Below the pieces are notes generated by a model, which had not been told where the DNA came from, did not search any database, and saw nothing but the letters and a program-made list of their open reading frames with translations. The position numbers and the translations under genes are program-made. 8,389 nt of DNA from Pseudomonas sp. (GTDB taxonomy: Bacteria; Pseudomonadota; Gammaproteobacteria; Pseudomonadales; Pseudomonadaceae), in assembly GCA_003527165.1 (NCBI GenBank), contig DPSI01000165.1, positions 1 to 8,389 on the forward strand, read 5' to 3'. Of the stretch, positions 1 to 5,220 are shown piece after piece; the first letter of the stretch is position 1; every line of letters starts with the position of its first letter.

Positions 1-1
1 C

Positions 2-339
2 CCCGGATAGGTCGCCTGGATCGCCGCGAAATCCTTCATCGCCGCCGCCCACAGTTCGGGCCAGCCGCGTTCGACCTCGCGCAGATTGACCCACAGCCGG
101 CCCTGTTTGATCGCCTCCAGCAGGTCCTCTCCCGACAGCCGCCCGCGCGCGCCGGTGCGCAGCGACACCTGCCCCGCGTCGTCGAAGTCGTACAGATTGA
201 TGTCGAACAAGTCGGCCGGATAGCGGTCCAGCACCGCCGCCAGGGCCGCGTCCTCGGCGAAACCCTGCGCAACCAGCATATGCGGATGATCCCTGGCCTC
301 GGTGATCGGGCCGGGATAGCGGGTGCGGCGTTCGGTCAT
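2..339 (-). CDS. Unrecognised protein, N-terminal part only (runs off the left edge)
   Basis: An open frame of 112 codons starts at the ATG at 337-339 and has no stop before the left edge, so the protein is truncated by the window. The start is well supported: AGGAG (348-352 on the minus strand) lies 8 nt upstream, and only 13 nt separate this ATG from the stop of the preceding acetyltransferase frame, so the two look like consecutive genes of one operon. The protein begins MTERRTRYPGPITE. It has alternating acidic and aromatic stretches (RYPADLFDINLYDFDD) and a Trp-rich part (RLWVNLREVERGWPELWAA). There is no signal peptide or membrane segment. I do not recognise the family and assign no function. 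The high-GC codon choice matches the acetyltransferase fragment next to it, not the Pseudomonas genes to the right, so it probably comes from the same foreign or mis-joined segment. Confidence 0.72.
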   Translation of the reverse strand, partial: MTERRTRYPGPITEARDHPHMLVAQGFAEDAALAAVLDRYPADLFDINLYDFDDAGQVSLRTGARGRLSGEDLLEAIKQGRLWVNLREVERGWPELWAAAMKDFAAIQATYP

Positions 340-352
340 GACAGCCTCTCCT

Positions 353-799
353 TCACGCATGGGCGACGCGCGCGGGCGTCTTCTTGCGGGCGGCCAGTTT
401 CTGCGCCATCGCACGCGCCGCGACCGCCGTGCCTTTCAGCCGTCCGGCCGACGTCGGCTCGCACGCCTCGATGGTGGCCCAGCGGCGACGCAGCGAGGTT
501 CGCACCTTCTCGCCCCGCTCGCCCGCCTGGGCCAGCGCGCCCAAGGCCATGTCGCCCAGCGCCTGGCTCAGCCCCGGCTTCAGCACCACGGCCTCGCGCA
601 CCGTCTGGCGGGCGTTGACGAAATACTTCTTGTAGGGCTCGCCCTCGAACCCGAAGTCGAACACGCGGAACCCCTCGGCCGAGGCCAGCCGCATCGTGTC
701 CATGCTCAACAGTATGCCCGGCGAACACCGCGCCAGCCCCGGCTCATAGACCGGGAACCAGAAATGGTAATGCCGCCCGGCGTGCAGCGAAAACTCCAC
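353..799 (-). pseudogene. C-terminal fragment of a BioF2/CelD-like GNAT acetyltransferase
   Basis: Residues ~595-741 of the chimeric frame do not resemble DgcA. They match the C-terminal half of the Acetyltransf_6 (CelD/BcsL, BioF2-like) GNAT family: HYHFWFPVYEPG (603-614), the acyl-CoA-binding turn SPG followed by ILL (619-624), and DFGFEGEPYKKYF (641-653), where these proteins typically carry a DFG..G..YK signature. A basic, Ala-rich tail ends ARVAHA. Proteins of this family are usually near 350-400 residues, so only the last ~147 are present and the N-terminal GNAT lobe is missing. The fragment ends 13 nt before the next gene, a normal operon spacing, so its right-hand neighbourhood is intact while its 5' end is cut off at the junction. 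Hand-counted GC over 361-780 is about 71%, against about 62% over 841-1260. The family call comes from remembered motifs, not a search. Confidence 0.75.
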
Positions 800-2578
800 C
801 GCCACCAGCTTGTCGCCCTCGCGGTAGACCTTCTCCAGCATCAGGTCGCCGGTCATGATCACCTCCTTGGGGTAGAGGCTGCGGTAGTAGGTGGGGAAAC
901 TGGAGCCGCCGATGGCCACGCCGGGCTTGATGTCATCGGTGACGATCTCCACCTTGGCGCCTTTCTCGGCGATGAAGTCGGCCACCGACATGCCGGTGAA
1001 TTCGCAAATGGTGTCGTACACCAGTACGTTGTTGCCGGGCGCTACCTTGCCGTCGAGCACGTCCCAGCTGCTGACCACCAGGCCGTCATCCGCACCCCAG
1101 TGTTCGTTCTGTTCGATGAACGGATGGCCGCCGTTGGCCAGCACCACGATGTCCGGCCGCAGGTCGAGAACGGTATCGACATCCGCACCGGTGCCCAGGC
1201 GTAAATCGATGTTCAGGCGAGCCAGTTCGAGCTGGAACCAGCGGGTGATACCGGCCATCTGGTCACGCTGTGGCGCCTTGGCGGCGAGGCTGATCTGCCC
1301 GCCGAGGCTGTCCTTCTTCTCGAACAGGGTGACGTCGTGACCACGCTCAGCGGCGACGCGCGCCGCCTCCATACCGGCCGGGCCACCGCCGACGATTACC
1401 ACCTTGCGCCTGGGGCCGTTGGTCTTCTCGATGGTGTGCGGCAGGCCCATGTATTCCCGGCTGGTGGCGGCGTTCTGGATGCAGAGCACGTCCAGCCCCT
1501 GATACTGGCGGTCGATGCAGTAGTTGGCGCCCACGCACTGCTTGATCTGCTCCACCTGGCCCATCTTGATCTTGGCGATCAGGTGCGGGTCGGCGATGTG
1601 AGCGCGGGTCATGCCGACCATGTCCACGTAGCCGCCCTCGAGGATGCGCGTGGCCTGGTTCGGATCCTTGATGTTCTGCGCGTGCAGCACCGGCACCTTG
1701 ACCACTTCCTTGATGCCGGCCGCCAGATGCAGAAAGGGCTCTGGCGGGTAGCTCATGTTGGGGATCACGTTGGCCAGGGTGTTGTGGGTATCGCAACCCG
1801 AACCGACCACACCGATGAAATCGATCATGCCGGTGGCGTCGTAGTACTTGGCGATCTCTTTCATGTCTTCCTGAGACAGGCCGTCCGGGTGGAACTCGTC
1901 GCCGCAGATGCGCATGCCGACGCGGAAATCCGGGCCGACTTCGGCGCGCACCGCCTTGAGCACTTCGAGGCCGAATTTCATCCGCCCCTCGAAGCTGCCG
2001 CCCCATTCATCGGTACGCTTGTTGACCCGGGGCGACCAGAACTGATCGATCATGTGCTGGTGCACGGCGGACAGCTCGATGCCATCGAGGCCGCCTTCTT
2101 TGGCTCGGCGCGCGGCCTGGGCGTAGTTGCCGATCACGCGCCAGATCTCTTCCGGCTCGATGGTCTTGCAGGTAGCGCGGTGCACCGGCTCGCGGATACC
2201 GGACGGCGACATCAGGGTTGGCCAATGGTAGCCATCCCAGCGTGAGCGACGGCCCATGTGGGTAATCTGGATCATGATCTTGGCGCCATGCTTGTGCATG
2301 GCGTCGGCTAGATTCTGGAAGTGCGGAATGATCCGGTCGGTGGCCAGGTTCACCGAGCTCCACCACTGCTGTGGGCTGTCGATCGCCACCATCGAGGAGC
2401 CGCCGCAGATGGCCAGGCCGATGCCGCCCTTGGCCTTCTCCTCGTAGTACTTCACGTATCGCTCGGTGGTCATGCCGCCATCGGTGGCATAGACCTCGGC
2501 ATGGGCGGTGCTGAGCACGCGGTTGCGGATGGTCAGCTTGCCGATCTGGATCGGCTGGAACATTGCTTCGAAGGCCAT
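353..2578 (-). CDS. dgcA: Chimeric ORF: dimethylglycine demethylase subunit DgcA (residues 1-~594) fused to a GNAT C-terminus
   Basis: Residues 1-594 are DgcA, the TMADH-like flavoprotein that with DgcB converts dimethylglycine to sarcosine in the pseudomonad glycine betaine pathway. An old-yellow-enzyme type FMN barrel (about 5-345) starts MAFEAMFQPIQIGKL and carries HMGRRSRWDGYHW (107-119) and the RVNKRTDEWGGS region (184-195). An Fe-S motif follows (C348, C354, C366; the usual second Cys is A351). Next is a dinucleotide-binding domain with VIVGGGPAGMEAA (394-406) and E420 at the end of the second strand. The start at 2578 has a GAGGAG/AAGG Shine-Dalgarno. The last part expected of DgcA (family about 685 residues) is absent: after V594 the frame continues as an unrelated acetyltransferase tail to residue 741. 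Upstream lie the DUF5943-like and dipeptidase genes, as I recall for P. aeruginosa PA5396-PA5398; dgcB, expected next, is missing. The encoded protein is probably not a working DgcA. Confidence 0.9.
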   Translation of the reverse strand: MAFEAMFQPIQIGKLTIRNRVLSTAHAEVYATDGGMTTERYVKYYEEKAKGGIGLAICGGSSMVAIDSPQQWWSSVNLATDRIIPHFQNLADAMHKHGAKIMIQITHMGRRSRWDGYHWPTLMSPSGIREPVHRATCKTIEPEEIWRVIGNYAQAARRAKEGGLDGIELSAVHQHMIDQFWSPRVNKRTDEWGGSFEGRMKFGLEVLKAVRAEVGPDFRVGMRICGDEFHPDGLSQEDMKEIAKYYDATGMIDFIGVVGSGCDTHNTLANVIPNMSYPPEPFLHLAAGIKEVVKVPVLHAQNIKDPNQATRILEGGYVDMVGMTRAHIADPHLIAKIKMGQVEQIKQCVGANYCIDRQYQGLDVLCIQNAATSREYMGLPHTIEKTNGPRRKVVIVGGGPAGMEAARVAAERGHDVTLFEKKDSLGGQISLAAKAPQRDQMAGITRWFQLELARLNIDLRLGTGADVDTVLDLRPDIVVLANGGHPFIEQNEHWGADDGLVVSSWDVLDGKVAPGNNVLVYDTICEFTGMSVADFIAEKGAKVEIVTDDIKPGVAIGGSSFPTYYRSLYPKEVIMTGDLMLEKVYREGDKLVAVEFSLHAGRHYHFWFPVYEPGLARCSPGILLSMDTMRLASAEGFRVFDFGFEGEPYKKYFVNARQTVREAVVLKPGLSQALGDMALGALAQAGERGEKVRTSLRRRWATIEACEPTSAGRLKGTAVAARAMAQKLAARKKTPARVAHA
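797..808. other. Junction between Pseudomonas dgcA and a foreign high-GC segment
   Basis: On the minus strand these bases encode Leu-Val-Ala-Val (residues 591-594). They are the last residues that fit DgcA (REGDKLVAV, with DgcA expected to go on toward LENEY) and they also fit a GNAT strand (LVAVEFSLH). The 12-base string CTGGTGGCGGTG may be shared by both parents, making a microhomology crossover; the true overlap could be longer. The right side is Pseudomonas-like and the left side is a different genome context. The identity of both parents is inferred from protein similarity remembered, not aligned. Confidence 0.65.
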
Positions 2579-2677
2579 GACCTTCTCCTCGATTCGGCTA
2601 CTGCGCGCTCAGGATCGTGCGCTTGGTGTTTCTACGGGGCGAATGTCAGAAGGCACTCACCCGGAGACCGTCGTCGC

Positions 2678-2710
2678 GGTGGATAAGGCTGCGCCGTTAT
2701 TCGCCCTACG
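2678..2710. repeat. Imperfect palindromic repeat between dgcA and the DUF5943 gene
   Basis: Read on the minus strand this is CGTAGGGCGAATAACGG followed by CGCAGCCTTATCCACC, an imperfect inverted repeat (GGCGAATAAC against GGTGGATAAG). It opens with the same CGTAGGG...ATCCACC theme as the repeats at 3263-3335 and 7523-7611. It overlaps the TAG stop codon (2706-2708) of the upstream gene, so that stop is part of the repeat's GTAGGG edge. The rest of the 127-nt gap before dgcA (2579-2677) shows the dgcA ribosome binding site and nothing else I can name. Confidence 0.5.
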
Positions 2711-3236
2711 CAGGCCGGGTAACGAACAGGCCATCGTCGTGGCCGTCCTCGGCACCGCTGTACTGCTGAACGGTGACCGTGCGGATCGGGCTGCCCTTGG
2801 CGGCGAGGATCTGATCCAGGGCGCCGGAGAACCAGCCGGTGAACATGTAGTCGACTTTGCGGTTGACCTTGCCGTAGACGTAGACGAAGGCCGAGTGGCG
2901 CAGGCGCACCTGAGCGGCGCCCTTGTCCAGGTCCAGCTCTTCGACGTCGAACAGGCCCCAGCCGCGCTGGGAGATGCGCTTCATGTAATGCTCGAAGACT
3001 TCTACGCCGACCAGCCCGTGGCATTCGGCTTCCTTCTCGCACCAGTGCCAGGCTGATTTGTAGCCCGCCTTGTAGAGAATCTCGGCATAGGCCTCGGCGC
3101 CGAGTACCTCCTCGATGCCGATGTGGTTGTTGACGAAGAAGTGCCGCGGCACATACAGCATCGGCAGGGCGTCGGTGGTCCAGACGCCGGTTTCATCGTC
3201 GACCTGGATGGGCATTTCGGGTGCGTGGGTGGACAT
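2706..3236 (-). CDS. Small DUF5943 / V4R-like protein of the dgc operon (PA5397-like)
   Basis: A 176-residue cytoplasmic protein with no signal peptide or membrane segment. It sits between the dipeptidase-like gene and dgcA on the same strand, the arrangement I recall for P. aeruginosa PA5396-PA5398. Its function is not established; the company suggests an accessory role in dimethylglycine or betaine metabolism. The C-terminal half (about 89-160) resembles a 4-vinyl-reductase (V4R)-type fold: SQRGWGLFDVEELD, then VRLRHSAFVYVYG and DYMFTGWFSGALDQIL. V4R domains usually bind small hydrophobic ligands or metals; C66, C72 and H73 (WHWCEKEAECHG) are candidate ligands, which is inference. I chose the start MSTHAPEMP at 3236 because GGAG lies 9 nt upstream. 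The longer frame to 3329 would add 31 residues encoded by the palindromic repeat upstream. Confidence 0.82.
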   Translation of the reverse strand: MSTHAPEMPIQVDDETGVWTTDALPMLYVPRHFFVNNHIGIEEVLGAEAYAEILYKAGYKSAWHWCEKEAECHGLVGVEVFEHYMKRISQRGWGLFDVEELDLDKGAAQVRLRHSAFVYVYGKVNRKVDYMFTGWFSGALDQILAAKGSPIRTVTVQQYSGAEDGHDDGLFVTRPA

Positions 3237-3262
3237 GTAGATAAACTCCAAATCAGGTCGGA

Positions 3263-3335
3263 CGTAGGGTGGATGGCGCTTTATCCATCCACCGTGATGG
3301 TGGTTGGTGGATGAAAGAGCGTCATCCACCCTACG
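3263..3335. repeat. Long nested palindromic repeat (73 nt) upstream of the DUF5943 gene
   Basis: The outer arms CGTAGGGTGGATG (3263-3275) and CATCCACCCTACG (3323-3335) are a perfect 13-bp inverted repeat. Pairing continues inward (CGCT 3277-3280 with AGCG 3318-3321), and inner ATCCACC (3287-3293) pairs with GGTGGAT (3306-3312) around a short loop. The GTAGGGTGGAT...ATCCACC pattern is a dispersed intergenic repeat type familiar from Pseudomonas genomes. It lies between the dipeptidase stop (3403) and the next gene's start (3236) and would form a strong hairpin in the shared transcript, so it may modulate mRNA stability or partial termination. A related copy lies at 7523-7611. Confidence 0.75.
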
Positions 3336-3354
3336 AATCTGCGGGCTGCTTCTG

Positions 3355-3377
3355 CCCTCTCCCCAGAGGGGCGAGGG
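3355..3377. terminator. GC-rich hairpin just after the dipeptidase gene
   Basis: CCCTC-T-CCCC (3355-3364) pairs with GGGG-C-GAGGG (3368-3377) around a 3-nt AGA loop: a 9-bp stem with one internal mismatch. It sits 26 nt past the dipeptidase stop. Neither strand has a T-tract after it, so it is not a canonical Rho-independent terminator; it could be an attenuating or RNA-stabilising hairpin, or another dispersed repeat. The hairpin is seen directly; its role is unknown. Confidence 0.35.
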
Positions 3378-3402
3378 AATGGTCCGAGAAGGCCCTGGGC
3401 GG

Positions 3403-4380
3403 TTACTCGCCCCAGACGTCTGCCAGCACCCTTACCCAGTTTTCGCCCATCACCTTGCGTACCGTGCGTTCGGGCATGCCGCGCTTGAGCAGGGTTTCGG
3501 TGAGGTTGGGGAATTCGCCCACGGTGCGGATGCCCAGCGGGTTGACGATCTTGCCGAAGCTGGTCAGGCGGCGGGCGTAACCCTTGTCGTGGGTCAGCCA
3601 CTCGAAGAAGTCCTGGCCATGGCCCTGGGTGAAGTCGGTGCCGATGCCGATGGCGTCCTCGCCGACGATGTTCATCACGTACTCGATGGCCTCAGCGTAA
3701 TCGTCGACGGTCGAGTCGATGCCCTTGGCGAGGAAGGGCGCGAACATGGTCACGCCGACGAAGCCGCCGTGGTCGGCGATGAACTTCAGTTCTTCATCGG
3801 ACTTGTTGCGTGGATGTTCCTTGAGGCCGGACGGCAGGCAGTGGGAATAGGTGACGGGCTTGCTCGACGCCAGGATGACTTCCTCGCTGGTCTTGCTGCC
3901 GACGTGGGAGAGGTCGCACATCATGCCGACGCGGTTCATCTCGGCGACGATCTCATGACCGAACCCGGACAGCCCGCCGTCGCGCTCGTAGCAGCCGGTA
4001 CCGACCAAATTCTGGGTGTTGTAGCACAGCTGCACGATGCCCACGCCGAGCTGTTTGAAGAGGTCGACGTAGCCGATCTGATCCTCGAACGCATGGGCAT
4101 TCTGGAAGCCGAACAGGATGCCGGTCTTGCCCAGTTCCTTGGCCTTGCGGATGTCGGCAGTGGTGCGCACCTGCATGACCAGATCGCTGCACTCGCGAAT
4201 TAGCTTCTGGCTGGCGGCGATGTTGTTCATCGTGCCCTGAAAGCCTTCCCACACCGAGACGGTGCAGTTGGCGGCGGTCAGGCCGCCCTTGCGCATGTCC
4301 TCGAAGAGTTCGCGGTTCCATTTGGCGATTATCAGACCGTCGATGACGATGCTGTCGGCGTGCAGTTCGGTCGGGCTCAT
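3403..4380 (-). CDS. Membrane dipeptidase-like protein (peptidase M19 family, PA5396-like)
   Basis: A 325-residue TIM-barrel amidohydrolase relative of the M19 renal/membrane dipeptidases. It is the first gene of the dipeptidase-DUF5943-dgcA set, as in P. aeruginosa, and no signal peptide is visible, so a cytoplasmic protein. M19 landmarks present are DLSHVG (H159), YSH (H180), the RNKSDEELK segment (R191) that matches the substrate-carboxylate Arg region, and GIGTDF (D249). Two landmarks are changed. The N-terminal metal motif, normally HxD, is DGLII (14-18), and the bridging Glu of GxEGG appears as Gln in GFQN (91-94). Metal binding, and so the reaction, may differ from a true dipeptidase; substrate unknown. 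The start MSPTELHADS at 4380 gives the length I expect of the family. A start at 4467 would add 29 residues without a visible Shine-Dalgarno, though the site before 4380 (GGGGAA) is also weak. Confidence 0.85.
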   Translation of the reverse strand: MSPTELHADSIVIDGLIIAKWNRELFEDMRKGGLTAANCTVSVWEGFQGTMNNIAASQKLIRECSDLVMQVRTTADIRKAKELGKTGILFGFQNAHAFEDQIGYVDLFKQLGVGIVQLCYNTQNLVGTGCYERDGGLSGFGHEIVAEMNRVGMMCDLSHVGSKTSEEVILASSKPVTYSHCLPSGLKEHPRNKSDEELKFIADHGGFVGVTMFAPFLAKGIDSTVDDYAEAIEYVMNIVGEDAIGIGTDFTQGHGQDFFEWLTHDKGYARRLTSFGKIVNPLGIRTVGEFPNLTETLLKRGMPERTVRKVMGENWVRVLADVWGE

Positions 4381-4669
4381 CAGGTCGTTTCCCCAGCGTG
4401 GCGCATCGAATCTTTTGTCGACGCTTTCCGGCAGCTTATCCCCGGGGGGAATGTCGTCCCGATGCAAAAACGACTGGGGGATTGCTCAAAACGTCAACAC
4501 GGATCGCACAACGAGTGTCCGGGGTGAACGGCGCATAGAAACGCCGAAGGTCGGGTATGGTGTTCCTTTCGAGTGCGAGCGCTGGTGCGTTTCGCAGGGA
4601 CTTCACCGTGGGCCTCACCGCCCCGTCATGGGTTGGCTGCCCGAACCGGTCAAGAGGACGATCATCGCC
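4381..4669. promoter_or_regulatory. Divergent intergenic region controlling the dipeptidase-dgcA genes and the thioesterase
   Basis: These 289 non-coding bases separate the divergently transcribed dipeptidase gene (minus) and thioesterase gene (plus), so promoters for both should lie here. In P. aeruginosa the dgcA genes belong to the regulon of GbdR, an AraC-family activator, and carnitine genes to that of the related CdhR; whether such sites exist here is inference. Visible structure: three AACG elements at near-21-nt spacing (4463-4513), and a GGCG/CGCC dyad (GGCGCATAGAAACGCC, 4530-4545). TTGACG on the minus strand (4491-4496) is a possible -35, but no convincing -10 follows at the right distance. 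No sigma-54 site was seen. Confidence 0.5.
4463..4513. promoter_or_regulatory. Candidate AraC-type operator: phased AACG direct repeats
   Basis: TGCAAAAACG (4463-4472), TGCTCAAAACG (4483-4493) and CGCACAACG (4505-4513) share a GC...AACG core, with the core C at 4471, 4492 and 4512. That is spacing of 21 and 20 nt, two helical turns, the geometry used by AraC/XylS-family activators. It lies about 85-135 nt upstream of the dipeptidase start. The short core could arise by chance, and I cannot compare it with a trusted GbdR or CdhR consensus. Confidence 0.3.
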
Positions 4670-5167
4670 ATGCTCATCACCTATCGCACCGCGATCCTGC
4701 CCGAGTGGGTCGACTATAACGGCCACTTGCGTGATGCCTTTTATCTGCTGATTTTCAGCTATGCGACCGATGCGCTGATGGACCGGATCGGCCTCGATGA
4801 AGCAGGCCGAGCACGATGCGGCCATACGCTGTACACCCTCGAATGCCACCTGAACTATCTGGCCGAGGTCATGCTCGACGTCGAGGTCGAGGTGCGCACC
4901 CAACTGCTGGCTCATGATCGCAAACGTCTGCAGGTCTACCACGGCCTTTATCGACACGGTGAGGAACAGTTGTTGGCGGCCAACGAACAGATGCTGATGA
5001 ACATCGACCGCAGCGCCAGACGGTCGGCGCCGTTCGACGAACAGGTATTGTCGCGGGTGAACACCTTGCAGGAGACACAGCGTGATCTGCTCTGGCCGAC
5101 GCATGTGGGGCGGGTCATCGGCCTGCCTGGCGCCGCCGGGCAGGGCGGCTCGGGTGGGCGTGCATAA
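4670..5167 (+). CDS. cdhB: Hotdog thioesterase, CdhB-like betainyl-CoA thioesterase
   Basis: A 165-residue single-domain hotdog-fold acyl-CoA thioesterase. The N-terminus LPEWVDYNGHLRDAFYL carries the D-Y-N-G-H active-site motif (15-19) of 4HBT-type enzymes, and ANEQMLMNID and VGRVIGLPG are further signature stretches. The best match I recall is P. aeruginosa CdhB (PA5385), which cleaves betainyl-CoA to glycine betaine and CoA during carnitine breakdown. That fits this locus, since glycine betaine is demethylated by the neighbouring pathway. The start at 4670 has AGAGGACG about 10 nt upstream and gives the family length; the frame extends further upstream to 4262, but that part overlaps the dipeptidase gene antisense. 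A short Gly-rich tail (GAAGQGGSGGRA) follows the last conserved motif. Unlike P. aeruginosa, no cdhA, cdhC or caiX gene is alongside in this window. Thioesterase is near certain; betainyl-CoA specificity is inferred. Confidence 0.82.
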   Translation: MLITYRTAILPEWVDYNGHLRDAFYLLIFSYATDALMDRIGLDEAGRARCGHTLYTLECHLNYLAEVMLDVEVEVRTQLLAHDRKRLQVYHGLYRHGEEQLLAANEQMLMNIDRSARRSAPFDEQVLSRVNTLQETQRDLLWPTHVGRVIGLPGAAGQGGSGGRA

Positions 5168-5173
5168 GAGCGA

Positions 5174-5191
5174 GGGAACCGAAAGGCTCCC
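5174..5191. terminator. Possible terminator hairpin between convergent cdhB and fdhA
   Basis: GGGAACC (5174-5180), a GAAA tetraloop and GGCTCCC (5185-5191) form a short stem with one internal mismatch. It sits in the 53-nt gap between two convergent genes, where a shared terminator is expected. The following CCTAATATT has only a weak T-run on the plus strand, so efficiency is doubtful. Confidence 0.35.
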
Positions 5192-5220
5192 CCTAATATT
5201 CATGCTGCGCTTAGCGATGT

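Noticed and set aside
323..2245. Long plus-strand open frames opposite the dgcA/GNAT frame (323-1204 and 1337-2245).
   Set aside because: Antisense shadows of a high-GC coding frame; low-complexity His/Ala/Arg-rich translations with no family resemblance and no ribosome sites.
353..2578. The 741-residue frame as a novel evolved DgcA-acetyltransferase fusion enzyme.
   Set aside because: Both partners are cut mid-domain (DgcA loses its last ~90 residues, GNAT loses its N-terminal lobe), and GC and neighbourhood change at the same point; a chimeric join is more likely than a functional fusion.
3237..3329. 31-codon extension of the DUF5943-like protein.
   Set aside because: Largely encoded by the palindromic repeat, and the internal ATG at 3236 has a proper Shine-Dalgarno.
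4381..4467. Dipeptidase start 29 codons upstream.
   Set aside because: No ribosome site, extra residues are outside the M19 domain, and the frame would run through the putative regulatory region.
4262..4669. N-terminal extension of the thioesterase frame by 136 codons.
   Set aside because: Overlaps the dipeptidase gene antisense and has no hotdog-family counterpart; the 4670 start has a ribosome site and gives normal length.
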